Source of the DNA: Arenicola marina
Taxonomy: Eukaryota; Annelida; Polychaeta; Arenicolidae
Length of the DNA stretch: 64,000 nt
Assembly: GCA_964019135.1 (NCBI GenBank)
Contig: OZ025249.1
Span: forward strand, 31,447,759 to 31,511,758
Direction of reading: 5' to 3'
Shown here: one piece after another, positions 47,574 through 59,581 of the stretch
Numbering within the stretch: the stretch's first letter is position 1
How the letters are laid out: every line of letters begins with the position of its first letter
Position numbers and translations under genes: made by a program
The notes under the pieces: generated by a model
What the model saw: the letters and a program-made list of their open reading frames with translations, nothing else
Databases searched by the model: none
Told to the model about the DNA's origin: nothing

Positions 47574-50500
47574 ATGTCATTCGTCAAACTTCCTAGCCAT
47601 GCCAGAAAGGCCTCTTCAAGTAAAGATGTCTCCCGAACAAGTGGAGAGCGGCGTAGGAGACCCAAAAAACCTCAGTGGGATGTAAGTGTAAGATGTAAGA
47701 AAGAAATGTAAAAGTTTATATTCCTGGTAGTGCTCATAATAGTGGTGACCCATGATCAGCGTCTGATAATGTAGTGCATGTTAAAAATTGGAGGTAACCA
47801 GGTTGAAGTATCAGAACTATGTACTATGGTATATGTAATAATGTAAGGAGGGGGAGGGGGTGGATGAGGCGAGGTTGAAGGAAGGGGGTGGAGAAGGGCG
47901 TGATCAGACGTTAAGTGGGAGGGTGGAGAGGGTGCATGAGGAGATGAGTGGGAGGATGAAGAGGGTGTAGTAGGGGGTGATGGGAGGAGGATATGAGGTT
48001 GGGGGGAAAGGGTGACATTATGGGGTCGGTACAGGAGGAGGTAGAGGATGAGGGGATAATAGGAGGTCAGGGAATGGAGTGGAACTAGGGGTCAGAATAG
48101 GGAGGAGGGAAGATGTAGTAATAATGATGGTATGCCAAGTTCCGGGGCAGGATGGAGGGGCACTCGTCCGCCTTTGCATAGCGACCTCTGGACATGCAAT
48201 TTGACAAGATCAAGGGCCCGGGTAGTAATGGAGGTCCCAGCCACTAATGACAGTAGATTGATGTAGATAACATACAGGGTGTGCAATGATGTCCCATTAT
48301 TTTTTGGGTGTCCCATTATTGGTTGGGTGTCCCATTATTTTTTGGATGTCCCATAATTTTAAGAAGATCTGGGACATCTGGGACCCATTGGCGTACATAT
48401 CAGAATCACTGAGAAGATCATATCATGCTGGGAATCATACAATCAAGGTGCTTGAACATGTTAGTTAAAGTGATTGTGCCAAGAGAAGACCTACAATAGA
48501 GTAAATTAATGCATTAACCACAGCAAAAGTATATATTTCATTTTACTTGCATGCATATATTTACCGCTTATACTGGTATAGCAGTATTGTGTAATCGAGG
48601 TAGTTTACATGTGATCTTAAACAGGTGGAGATTCCTTTCTATCCTTCTATTTCTTTTGACATACATTTGGAGTATGTCTTTGGGTAATGTCCTTGCAGAG
48701 TACTGTGAACGATTTGTCCGTTTACAAGGCGTCACCAGATGAAATTGTAAGTATTATTGGGCTCTATGAAATCCTTGAAAAACATGGAAGATCAGCTAAC
48801 TAAAGTTTATTGTGACATATCTGAGTAGTAAGTATTGCAGTACATGGTAGTTTTCAATCATTTTTATCTTTTATAGAATATGCCAAATAACATTATGGCT
48901 ACCATGAGTACAAGAGATCAATGAACAGATTGGTTTATAGGCATCCATTGTAACCCTAGGCGGTACACCAGGCAAAGGAAGCTTCTAGAATATTCAGTGG
49001 AGATAAATCATACATATGTAAGATGATTCAGTTTCAACATAAGTGACATTGGTTGTGGTGCATCATTATCAATACATGCTAGTGTCTCTTAATGATATTT
49101 GCTCGAAGTAAAGGTTCTGTGCGATATCTCGCAGGCACGGCGAAAAGCAGCGCATCTCTCGCAAAACATGGACCTGGTGGACGCCGAAAAAATAAAGAAG
49201 AAGCTACACAAAGGTGAGATTATATGTGAATGCATTGTTTAGTACGACTCCTGCATAAATATATGACAAAGAAGTCTATATAAGGTTTACATAAAGGAAA
49301 GTGCTCTTCTGAATTCTCAAATGTATGTCTTTGGTAAAGTTAAACAATGTAAATATATCTACCCGGTAACCGATATTAAAGTTGCTATTAAACATGGGAC
49401 GGGCAGGGCCACACAAATTTAAAGGGAAGGTTTGTCAGTTCAGAAGGAGTCGCATTAAACATCACCTCTCGCTATGAAGCATGGCTAGGTCAGATGGTAG
49501 AATACAGGACTTTGGCTGGCAGGGTTGTGCGTTCAATTCACGAGGAAGGCAGAATAATAGTGAAACAGATTGGCATTTACTGATGTCAACAACCCATATT
49601 TTCTCTACAAAATGTGGTCCTCTCTGCACGGTCGTCGCTTGATGAAGAAAATCCTCGATCGTAATAAGCCCAACTGTCGCTGAACGGGGTCTGCGATGAT
49701 ATACCTTTTGACGGTTGATACACCTGGTTGTAAACAAGATATTTTCATTGTTATGAGCAGTATTTAGACATTTGAAACCAAATCAGCCTGATCATCAGCT
49801 TCAAATCAGGATTTATTGAAAATTAATCTGTCTTTTCGCGACATGTCTTTTCGCTATAAAGTGAGACCCATTTAAGAGGCTAATGGGAAGATTAGTTCAC
49901 GAAGCCCGACGGTTCACTTGTTTACATTTTGTTGAAATACTAACTTTAATTATCTTTAAATTTGTTATCACCCACGAGGCGACTAATCAGTTTTTTTATG
50001 TTATCAAATTGTGTTTAAATAAATATGGTTAAGCCAACTTTAATTATAGCGTCATACAATGTATACCTTGCCATATGTACAGGTAGCCCTGTACGATAAG
50101 CTAACTTATGAACGAAGGTTTGTTATTCATCACAGAGGGCATCATTTGTTTCTCTTATATAATCGCGCCCAAACAAGGCAATATTATTGATCAATCTGAA
50201 GGCCAACTATTTGCATCGTGCACACGGTAGGGGTAAACCCTGAAACGTTTCGCGAAACGGACCTCCCGTTGGCAAAATGGACCGGTGTGCCACGGCAAAA
50301 GGAAATGGGAATCTTGATAGGGTACATGTTATTTATGGTTCGTTCACATATAATATTTATATGCATCCTTAAAATGTCTGTAACTGAAATGCCTTGTCAC
50401 CTTAAAAACCTTCAAACTGTCAATCGGCTACAAGCGGCGTATTACCTGGCTGACCCGTGTCCCTGCGTCCTTCTCGGTGTCCGTGCCTTCTGTGGCCAGC

Positions 50501-53500
50501 GTGGAGTACACTGGGGTCCACCCAGGACTCGCCGGCCGCGGCAACAGAGTCACAGACACCGAGCCGTATGTTCGCACACACCCAACCATCCTGGATCGTA
50601 TTGGAGCAGAAGCCAAACACCGCAGACCAAAAGGGGTGCGCGATCAGATGACTTTGAATAATACTGTTTCCGAGCCACCGTCAGTGATACTACACACTGA
50701 AGAGTAGATACTTAATTGATATATCCCGACTTTGTTGTCAACCAAATTCTCAACTGACTCCACTAGGCGTGGACAAGACCTTCAATATCACCGAGATGCA
50801 CCTGATGACGACAAGAACCTGGCGCTAATCAAGAAAGAAACCAGAGATCATCCCCTTTGTTTCGGCCCGATATTTCTGCATGGGAATTCCGACTTCGAAA
50901 ACTTCTCGTTTTTTTTCACACATCTGGCTATGCAGCTTTCTGGATCGCTGTCACAACTAACCATAGGCAGTGATGACGAGAAGGCACTGCGGAAAGCGAT
51001 GAGGCATGCCTTCCCAGAGGCAGACATGATAACGTGCGAGCGGCATCTTCGCAACAACGTCATAGACAACTTCCATGACAAGCTGGGAACCAACACTAAG
51101 GGCCGAAATACACTCGTGAAAATCATTTTTGGTCAAGAGAGAATATCACATACATCCACAGAAGCGGAGTTTCAGGCGAAAAGTAAAGTCGCACAATGCC
51201 TCATCGCAGAAGTAGACTACAACCTTTGGCGACTACACGAGAAAATGAGATGCCTGCCGTTGTTCCGCGAAAATGCTGCTGCCCAGTTTCAGTATAGGAA
51301 AATGGAGCGGACGCGGCAGCATGGTGCTAAAAAGGACGAAGGAACAACGGGAACGACACATTCAGCGCTTTCTCCACCATATACGGACTGACCCGCAGCC
51401 ACAACGAAGGATCGGAAACTGACAGTGCTGACTGCGTCCCTGGCTGGCAGGAAGCCACACCATCGGAAACGAGGAAGAGACGAGACAACCACGACAGCCA
51501 ACAAGAAAATTAAAAAGTGCTGAGCTGCTACACTGAGCTATTCACTGTATTCACTATAGTATTCAGCTTTCATGTACATATCTCTTTATTGTTAATTGCG
51601 CAGTGTGTGTACCGATGTATATACAATGTGTACGCAAGGATCTCATGGGCCAAACCTGGCAATAAAAGAATGTAATATAACATTGAAAAATACGACCATT
51701 GTTGTTTTCTCCAGTGCTGATATAGGCCTCTAGATTGTTGCTTGTGAGTACCTGTTTGTATTGCCGGTAGCAATTCAGTGTAGGTCATTCATTTTGTGGT
51801 ACTTCACGTTGTATTATAATTTCGAGGGTATGAGCAACACCAGGTTGTTTCGTCTTTCTCTTCAGTTTTCCAGCAGGTCCCCATGTCCAGTTTCATCTCA
51901 TGTCTGCAGAATGTGGCCTTAAAACTAATTCATTCCATACGACCAAACAAGAAAATAAAGTTATGTTCTTTTGCTTCAGCAAACAAGGGAAAACGCACCC
52001 CAGGGAGTGAAAAGAAGAAGAGGCAAAATGCGTTTCTTAGAGAAATACTGCACAATCAAAGTCAGGTATGTTTCCAAGTATGTGTTCATATAGTGTTCGG
52101 TGGCATTGCTTGATTACTTCTGAACGGTAAGAGATACAGATATACACTCTAATATGCTATAATAGTCATTGTATGAGTGCAATTAAGAGATGAAAATGAG
52201 CTGTGGATAATAGTGCCATGGTGTCTGTATCAATCTTGGCCAATGATAAAGACTGGTATGCGCTCCACGTTTGACGTAATGGCAGATCGGTCGTAATGCA
52301 TGAGAAACAAAATTCGCAGTTCAGATTCACGTGATGCAACTTTATGCGTCAAACCTGTAGCGCACAGGTGGGTGCGTTAATCATTCTGCGATTTCTGGTT
52401 CTAGATTGAGGATGCCTTGGCAACCTCTGACAAAGTGATGGCTGTAGTTAAAGACCTATTTGGAGATGACCCAAAGGTTTGTCATTACTACATGTATTGC
52501 AAAATTAACGTGGCTAGAAATATCCCCCCAGAGAATATGTGATACACAAAACACAACTGTAGTTAATTCTCCATCTTCGCGGAGGGAGCTTACCCAGCTC
52601 AGTTAGTAAGCAGGCTGAGCTGCAAATCAACATGTCGTGGATGCGAATCCTGGCCAATTTTTATTTTCCTGCCAGGTTTCTTGGCCCAATTTAGATTTTA
52701 TCCGCCCAAAAGCGGCCTGAAGCACGCGCATGTCATTTCATGTTACATCTTCACGGGCGACAGACCACGATTTGTGCACCACCGAATATTTATAGCGTAG
52801 ATGTACAAATTATTACTATTTATTTATGTACGTGATATTCTACTAACTGTTCGACTGTCTTACACATATATTTTTGTCAAATCAGAAGTTTAGAGGACTG
52901 CCGAACGTCACAGTGGCACCAAACCAGACAGGAATATCTTTAGACAAGTAGGTATACTAAAGAAAGATAAAGTTGTTCTGGTTTCTTTAACTATGGGACT
53001 GAGAGGCCACTAGTTATTCAGTGGTATACGGCGGATAATATGGACTCCAAAATCATGGCAGTATTTAAAACGGCTTTTGGCTTTTGATAAATGTTTGCTC
53101 TTCGTCTAGTTTTTCATTATGTCTAAAGATGGGTTCTCGTTTAAGGTTAAGTAGATTGTAGTCAGTTGTGGGAACCTTGAATATTTAACACTTTTCGCGT
53201 GCCAGGCAGCTATATATGTTTATGTCAATTACGTACTCACATTGCAGCAGCAGGTTGCCTGATGGTCGCTTCCCCAATGATCCTTCCAAACTAGACATTC
53301 TCAGTGACTCTCTTATGGATAAAACTGCTTTGAACGATCTTGAAAATGAATATACCACGGAATCAGGTACGTCTTTTGTATACATTTACAGTGTCACAGT
53401 CTGCGTATATATAATTTCATTACGAAGTCCCATGATGGGGCGAATAAATTCACTCAGGCCAGGGATAAGGATACCAGTAATTGCATCTATTCATATGTTG

Positions 53501-56500
53501 ACACTCCAAAAGGTGACAGATTCAACATTTAGTACCCGTAAATCTAACGCATTCCAAACATGCGCACGGTAGATAAGGACATAACAAAAATGTTGGATAT
53601 CGATGCGATATTTTTTGCGAATGTGTCGAAAAAGTGATATCCCAACGTGTAGAGATACTGATTGGAACTCGGTTTGGTAACGCTGTAGATGAGGAGCCGG
53701 AGGGTCCCCTTGGCTACCAGCCTGTGCTGGACATGAACAGGTTTCATCGTCTGCTGGTTAATGCTGAGAAGGAAGAAGACAAAAAGAAAGGTCATGTGAG
53801 AACGCTCATGACCCATAGCATGGCTGAGAGAGCGCTGCAAAAGACACTTGATCAAATGACGACTGTAAAAGGTGAAGTTATATCGGGATTTAATCATTAT
53901 AATATTATGATATGATGTACGTATTGTTCGTATTTGGCTAAAATAGCGAAGTATTACATGAGTTTTATCAGAAGCTGAAATCAAAAGCACCTTTTACCCA
54001 CTGCTGGAACCCGGACCACAATATTCCAGGCGGCTTCTGTTATGTAAATACTGTTAACACAGCTTTAAGGCTTATGGCTGGTTCGACCCCTATGCCATCA
54101 TTTACCCAAATCGACGATATTTCACCACAATATTCGCTCAATAATAAATTGCCATGTTGCCTTGATAGTGGACGTTTACCTTATTTGTTGTAATAAATAT
54201 CCTACTTGCGTGAGCACGTCCTCTGACAATTCACACTTGCAATTTCTCGCAGAAGGTGATGTCCCTTCCATGCCGGATAACCCTGACGGCAGCTACTTAG
54301 CCTCCCCGGCGGTGACCCGAGGACCGGACTCTGGAGCTATCAATGACACCCAGAAGGTCCAGCGGTCGATGGCCCGCACAGAGCCGGAGCGGTCGCCAGA
54401 CATGGAGCAGGACTTGCCTCCGAGCCACACCAGTGCGGCTGACCTTCACACGGTGGGTCCTGTCGCACGCCGCTTACCTGTATCTAACACTGTGGCTACT
54501 GCTGTTTACAAGTTTACCTGTTCTAGGCTTCCTCTGAGACTCGTAGGGACACTGTCCCACCGGGTGGTTCACGCTGCCGGCGCGCGAAGCTAGCGGCCTT
54601 GGGCTAGATTCCCGGTAGCGACGTCATTATTCTCTAAATTCACTATATGAAAGCCCAATTGTTTCACTCTCGTGTACTTTAACTTCTCTCTTGTATATCT
54701 ATATATATATAAAGAGAGAGGTATTATATATATCGTTTATATAATGCTATTGTTATTTGCTGCGCGTCTTACTTTCAAAATGTACATAATTCTATCGGAC
54801 AAATGTAAATGAAGTGTTATTTGAGGTCGTGGGATGGATAATTAAAAGAATATATATATATTATATAAAAAATATTTGTGAAGATCTTTACATATATATA
54901 AAGATGTGACACAAGCTCTTGATTTCTTCTACGGTAGTCATTACGAATCTGCCATTGACAAAGATTTTGATAACATGTTTAACGCAATGTTATTTATATT
55001 GTGCGCCTTGTATTTTCTCAGGTGCTTGAAGGACTGGAGGCAAACATTGCTGATTATGAACTGGCGACCGGGAGGCCGCGCAGTGATGTGACTCGGCAGA
55101 ACACTTTCTCTGGCTATACACTGGCCCTTGTACAGGCTGTGTCCAAACTGTCGGGGTATCTGAAGGAGGTACATTTACTTACAAATCACTAGAAGCTTTT
55201 TTTTCCTTTTCTGTGTCTTTCTTCTGTTTGCAATTTTGGATATTTCGACGTTGTGTGCGTTTCTACCGTGGATGAAAAATTGATTCCGTTGGTATATATG
55301 TGCCTGTATCTAAACCGTTTGCAACATAGTATAACCTTGTGATATGGCTATGGCAAGGGCGTTAAGGTCATCAAAAGGACATATATCTCTCCATTGATCC
55401 GGGACACGATGATGCCTTCTTTTACGCCAATGAATGTCGTTGAGTTACAATTAAAGAACGTTTTTTTGTCAAAACAATTTCTTATTGTGAAACTTTGCTT
55501 TGAAGAGTGAACTTCAACTTCGGGCTGAGATGACGGTGAGACAACAACTGTCTCAGGACGTAGGGCAGTTGAAAGCCTTGGTGGATGCTCTGACTTCAGT
55601 GAGTGTTACCACAGTTTATTTCGGGTAGATGTTAAAAGTTAAATTATAGAACAAATAAATGTGGATTTCGTAGTGTCAATCTTGTGTCAAGAAAACTCGA
55701 TTAGCTCATTCAATAAATGTTACTCGATTAAAGCTGATTTACTACTTATATTAATGTCACTGTTTTATTATGGATTGTTTAATGAGGACGTATTTTTTGG
55801 GTATTTAGGATATTATCTTGACGCAAGAGGACCTGGCGAAAGTCGAAGGCGACTACACGAGATACAAGATCTACACCGAGCAGCAACTATCTACAATTAG
55901 GGTACTTACTTTTGTCGTCCTTTAATGTTCTTGATATATTTAAAATTTTATATTATACTTTCCAACAATATAGGCATTTTACATGTATACAACAGTAATA
56001 AGCCAAAATATTGAGACCGAGTAAGAAGTCGCTTAAGGCCGAAGAATGTGTTTTGGATATATATATATATGTGTAGTAACCAATGACTTTGTACCTTAAA
56101 TTGTCAAGTATACTTGAGGCACCATACTACTCTTATCTTTTTATGTATCCTATTTATGGCGTATGTTTTGAAAGATATCGATTAAATTAGATGATACTGT
56201 TTCCAGCAAACCCTGACAGCCCGGGGTATTGATGTTCCGCCCGTCTTACCGCTACCCAAACCCGCCTTCGCAGTCCCGCCACCCATGGACTCCGCTTCCG
56301 TGCAGGGGCCAGCCTATCAACATGGTCAGTATCTCCTTAACCATCCCCGACCTGCATATCAAAGGAGATAGTCTTACCTGCATACATGGTTCCAGCCCTG
56401 CTGTGGCCATGTCTGTGTGGGCGCAGGATAAAGATACGATGTCCTTCTTCGCAAAGAGTAGAGATTTAACTCGGGGACATGGCTCCACTCTCCCTCCCTT

Positions 56501-58310
56501 TTCCCATTGATGCGATATGACTAAATGTGGTTAAAGCGTCCTGAATATACAACCAACCAACCTATCTACATACAATTTTTTTTAAACATATATTATACAT
56601 CAGTTATCTCAATATAAAAACTCCAAATATTTCTTGCCATTTTGTGCAATGTTTTAGAGCATCCAGAAAACTGAAAAAGTATATTTTTCTTTTTATTTTC
56701 ATACATATGTACCGGGTATTTTAATCTAAGCGAGTGCAATTCTGTTCCACAATGCACCCACAGGGATGGCTGAGGAGTCGACCCCCTGGATGCCCCAGTT
56801 GGTTACACGTGGACCGGTTACTACCATGGCGGGGGCAATTGCGTCATATCCGGCCACGTTGCTTTCTCCACCTAAACAGGCAGATAGTCCAAAAGTTACG
56901 GGTGAGCAGTGCGCCCTATTTACTATATACATGTATTATGGGCAAACGCAATTGCTTAATAGTATTTAGCAGGTGTATGTAATTCTATTGCGATTTCTTG
57001 CTCTTTACTTCCATGCAATTTTATAAATACCAGGTATAAAGAGAGGAAATTTATACAATATGATATAAAGACCAGAGCTTGCCAGAATGCAAGAATAAAA
57101 ACTAAATTTAAAGTTAACAACCTCTTCGTAGGATAATTGTTTCATATGGTGTGAGCCTTTTTGTTTTTCTTTATACGTCATTTATCCATCTCTTGTTATG
57201 TTTATACAGACTAGTTGTAATTTGATTTTGATTTCATTCGGTCTACTGGCACTGTCTACTGGCACTGTCACTGTCTACTGGCACTGTCAGCCTCAAAGGC
57301 TATTTAGGTTATGTGTCAGGCAAAAAAAAATGTCTTCAAGTGAAACATCCAGTGTTAGTAAGCCTGAAGGTAAGCATGAATTAGTAATTTTATAAGTGCA
57401 TTTCTTTTGTTAATCCTCAGGCGGTAGACACATTGGTCATCCCCATGATATGAGACAGTCATTGCGATTTGGAGCTCCACAAAACGTGCAACAGATCATT
57501 CAGCTGCAACAGCTGCAGCAACAGCAAAGACAAATGATGCAAGAGCAGCAAGAGCAAAAAGAAATGATGCAAGAGCAGCAACAACAACAGGTTAATTTGC
57601 AAAACCAGCAACAGCAAAAAGAAATGATGCAAGAGCAGCAACAACAACAGGTTAATTTGCAAAACCAACAACGACATCAGGCTGCGTTACAACAGCACCA
57701 ACAACAGAGACCAGTGCCGCGAGAGGATGAAACAGGGATTGAACATGCTTCCCCCCAATCGTCGACTCTACAGTCCCAACCCCTGCCCAATCAGCCTGCC
57801 CGCCCCGCAGTTCACACCCACCCTGCCCCGGATGCCGACCAGTGGTTCCCCGGCCCGCCGAGGGAGGGCGCCAGTGTTGAGGACACGGTGACCACTAATT
57901 TGCATTATAAGCTGCAGCAGATTAATCAGCGGGACAATGCTAGCCCCGGGGCGGCGGTCCCCACGTCTACCGGGCTGCCGCAGCCAATGACCGCATGGGA
58001 GCACCACCCGGCACAGTTTACAGGCCCGCACGCCGTTAAAGTCACCGCGCCAGGCCCGACCGGTCTACCGAAACCGTTCCCCGTGGGAGGGTTCACCCAG
58101 CGGGGCCCTGTCCGCCCATCCTATGGCGGCGACGCCCCCGTCCTGCCGGCGCCGGGCCAGGGAGCGGCCGCCCAGCCCCGGGCTGACAACCACTCGGCCC
58201 TGCAGCAGAAGCTGGCGGCGTTAAGCCTGCAGCACAGCGAGGCGCAGCAGAAGCTGCAGGAGCTCATGCAGCAGACCATGGAAGGAGGTCACCACCAGGT
58301 GGCGACACAG
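47574..58310 (+). CDS. SPICE1: SPICE1 homologue (centriole duplication), 3'-partial
   Basis: Fifteen exons give 812 codons in continuous phase: 47574-47681, 48699-48746, 49135-49213, 51980-52065, 52405-52476, 52886-52947, 53248-53366, 53689-53871, 54253-54452, 55022-55168, 55506-55598, 55809-55901, 56207-56324, 56764-56901 and 57421-58310. SPICE1 is a coiled-coil centriole and spindle protein needed for centriole duplication and chromosome congression. Matches to the human protein are MSFVKLPS at the start, PQWDSTVNDLSVYKASPDEI, KFRGLPNVTVAPNQ, the conserved block GYTLALVQAVSKLSGYLKE with SELQLRAEMTVRQQL and LKALVDALTS (residues 320-400), and LQQKLAALSLQHSEAQQKL near the end. The last exon seen has a Gln-rich stretch with a 20-residue duplication. 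The start exon follows a TTTTGCAG acceptor at 47539, so a noncoding 5' exon exists. The exon at 58310 has a GTCAGT donor, so the C terminus lies beyond the window or was missed. Confidence 0.9.
47845..48115 (+). repeat. Strand-asymmetric G-rich purine tract
   Basis: About 270 bp in SPICE1 intron 1 is very largely G and A on the plus strand, with many GGG/GGGG runs (GGAGGGGGAGGGGGTGG, GTTGGGGGGAAAGGG). Several four-run clusters could form G-quadruplexes or triplexes. Confidence 0.8.
48286..48360. repeat. ~20-bp tandem repeat
   Basis: Four units of the form TGTCCCATTATTTTTTGGG, slightly diverged, in SPICE1 intron 1. Confidence 0.85.
49482..49675 (+). mobile_element. tRNA-derived SINE, family 2, copy 2
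   Basis: Shares GGCTGGCAGGGTTGTGCGTT with the family-2 copy at 44002, then CCCATATTTTCTCT, a GGTCCT..CACGGT.GTC block and a GAT..AAATC..GATC end. It lies just downstream of the SPICE1 exon 49135-49213. Confidence 0.7.
50218..51690 (+). mobile_element. MULE-like transposase remnant in a SPICE1 intron
   Basis: Two frames in the same register (50477-50707 and 50732-51391) carry a phrase YVRTHPTILDRIGAEAKHRR and then a MULE-type DDE region (IGSDDEKALRKAMRHAFPEA, ITCERHLRNNVIDNF) where transposases of the Mutator-like superfamily have T-D-x-x-x-A...FP.A....C..H. After a likely one-base shift near 51355, a third segment continues (TFSAFSTIYGLTRSHNEGSE) and ends with a Lys-rich tail at 51523. An AATAAA follows at about 51660. 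In-frame stops and the shift indicate a pseudogene. I did not find terminal inverted repeats. It lies in the large intron between the exons at 49135-49213 and 51980-52065. Confidence 0.6.
52585..52790 (+). mobile_element. tRNA-like SINE, family 3
   Basis: An A-box-like CTTACCCAGCTCAGTTAGTA and a B-box-like GTGGATGCGAATCCTGG are about 50 bp apart, followed by an unrelated body (TTTCTTGGCCCAATTTAG). It lies in a SPICE1 intron. Only one copy is seen in this window. Confidence 0.5.
56387..56562 (+). mobile_element. tRNA-derived SINE, family 1, 5'-truncated
   Basis: Lacks the tRNA-like head. It keeps GCAGGATAAAGATACGATGTCC, the GGGGACATGGCTCCACTC core, TGATGCGATATGACTAAATG and the CAACCAACCAACC tail. 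It lies 60 bp after the splice donor of SPICE1 exon 56207-56324. Confidence 0.8.
57541..57670 (+). repeat. 60-bp coding duplication in the SPICE1 Gln-rich region
   Basis: 57541-57600 and 57601-57660 are almost identical and in frame, giving two copies of KEMMQEQQQQQVNLQNQQ. The surrounding codons mix CAG and CAA. Confidence 0.92.
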
Positions 58311-58539
58311 GTCAGTCAATACAATACGCCTCACGCATCATCATTGCTAGGACTAAAGGAGTGGGCTCACATTTAAACTATGGCATGTGGGATTATTATC
58401 ACGGTATTGATTAAATGGTCTGGTGGTTGGCGCGTTCGGCGTTTGCCAGGACTTCGGTCATGCCAGATTCAAGGGTTGGTGGTTCAAAGTTCTACCTGTA
58501 CCATTGACAAAATCAAAATCTGCGTGTTAGGCCATTGTC

Positions 58540-58740
58540 CAGTGTGTTCTGCCCGGCCAGCCCGAGCAACCGGTTTGTGGTTCGAACCCCATCTGTCCAA
58601 ATGTTTGTGTAGGATATATAGGTCCCTGGTCTTTCCTCGCAAGCAGTACTCCCGGAGATGTGGCTCCTCCCTGTCTTGAACCTTAAACCTTCCCATTGTC
58701 GCGATAGGACCTATTGACTAAAGTGTGCCACTTTAAACGA
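58540..58740 (+). mobile_element. Diverged SINE-like element with tRNA B box
   Basis: A B-box-like GTGGTTCGAACCCCATCTG is followed by ATGTGGCTCCTCCCTGTC and CCATTGTCGCGATAGGACC..TTGACTAAAGTG, which parallels the 3' core of SINE family 1 (ATGGCTCCACTCTCCCTCC, CCATTGATGCGATATGACTA). Likely an old relative. Confidence 0.5.
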
Positions 58741-59039
58741 AAAATGAAAACCTTCCCGGCAGATTAATGTGTCCGTCCCAAACCAAACATACCAATGAAC
58801 CAATAGCGAAATGTTACTATAGGTCAAATCATACTGTTGGGTTCCTGCCGAGCGTTCACACTGGAAAGTAAATAACTTGAACGAAGTATTTCCAATTTTG
58901 GGTTTCTTTATTTAAATTCTAGGTAGCGTGATTACATATCCGTTGGTGTGGGTTCGTAGTCTTTTGGCTGTTTCTCTCGGTGGTCTGTCTGTCTCCAGAC
59001 TGTTCTCCTTATATACACTGGGCTCCTCTACACTTGCCA

Positions 59040-59535
59040 GAGAGTTGCCAGCTCTACACTTGCCAGAGAGTTGCCAGCTCTACACCTACTGTAGAGCAGC
59101 AGCCAGCTCTACACCTACTGTAGAGCAGCAGCCAGCTCTACACCTACTGTAGAGCAGCAGCCAGCTCTACACCTACTGTAGAGCAGCAGCCAGCCCTACA
59201 CCTACTGTAGAGCAGCAGCCAGCCCTACACCTACTGTAGAGCAGCAGCCAGCTCTACACCTACTGTAGAGCAGCAGCCAGCTCTACACCTACTGTAGAGC
59301 AGCAGCCAGCCCTACACCTACTGTAGAGCAGCAGCCAGCTCTACACCTACTGTAGAGCAGCAGCCAGCTCTACACCTACTGTAGAGCAGCAGCCAGCTCT
59401 ACACCTACTGTAGAGCAGCAGCCAGCTCTACACCTACTGTAGAGCAGCAGCCAGCCCTACACCTACTGTAGAGCAGCAGCCAGCCCTACACCTACTGTAG
59501 AGCAGCAGCCAGCTCTACACCTACTGTAGAGCAAC
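59040..59535. repeat. 29-bp minisatellite of potential hairpins
   Basis: About 16 units of 29 bp (CTCTACACCTACTGTAGAGC plus AGCAGCCAG), preceded by two related 26-bp units. Most units contain a 6-bp stem (CTCTAC / GTAGAG) with a 7-base loop; CCCTAC variants lose one pair. It lies downstream of the last SPICE1 exon seen. Confidence 0.93.
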
Positions 59536-59581
59536 CCCAATTCCCGCAGCCGGCTCTGCACGTGTAGAGCTGACCTACATT

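Noticed and set aside
50428..50620. Minus-strand frames overlapping the transposase remnant
   Set aside because: Shadow frames of the plus-strand MULE-like coding sequence.
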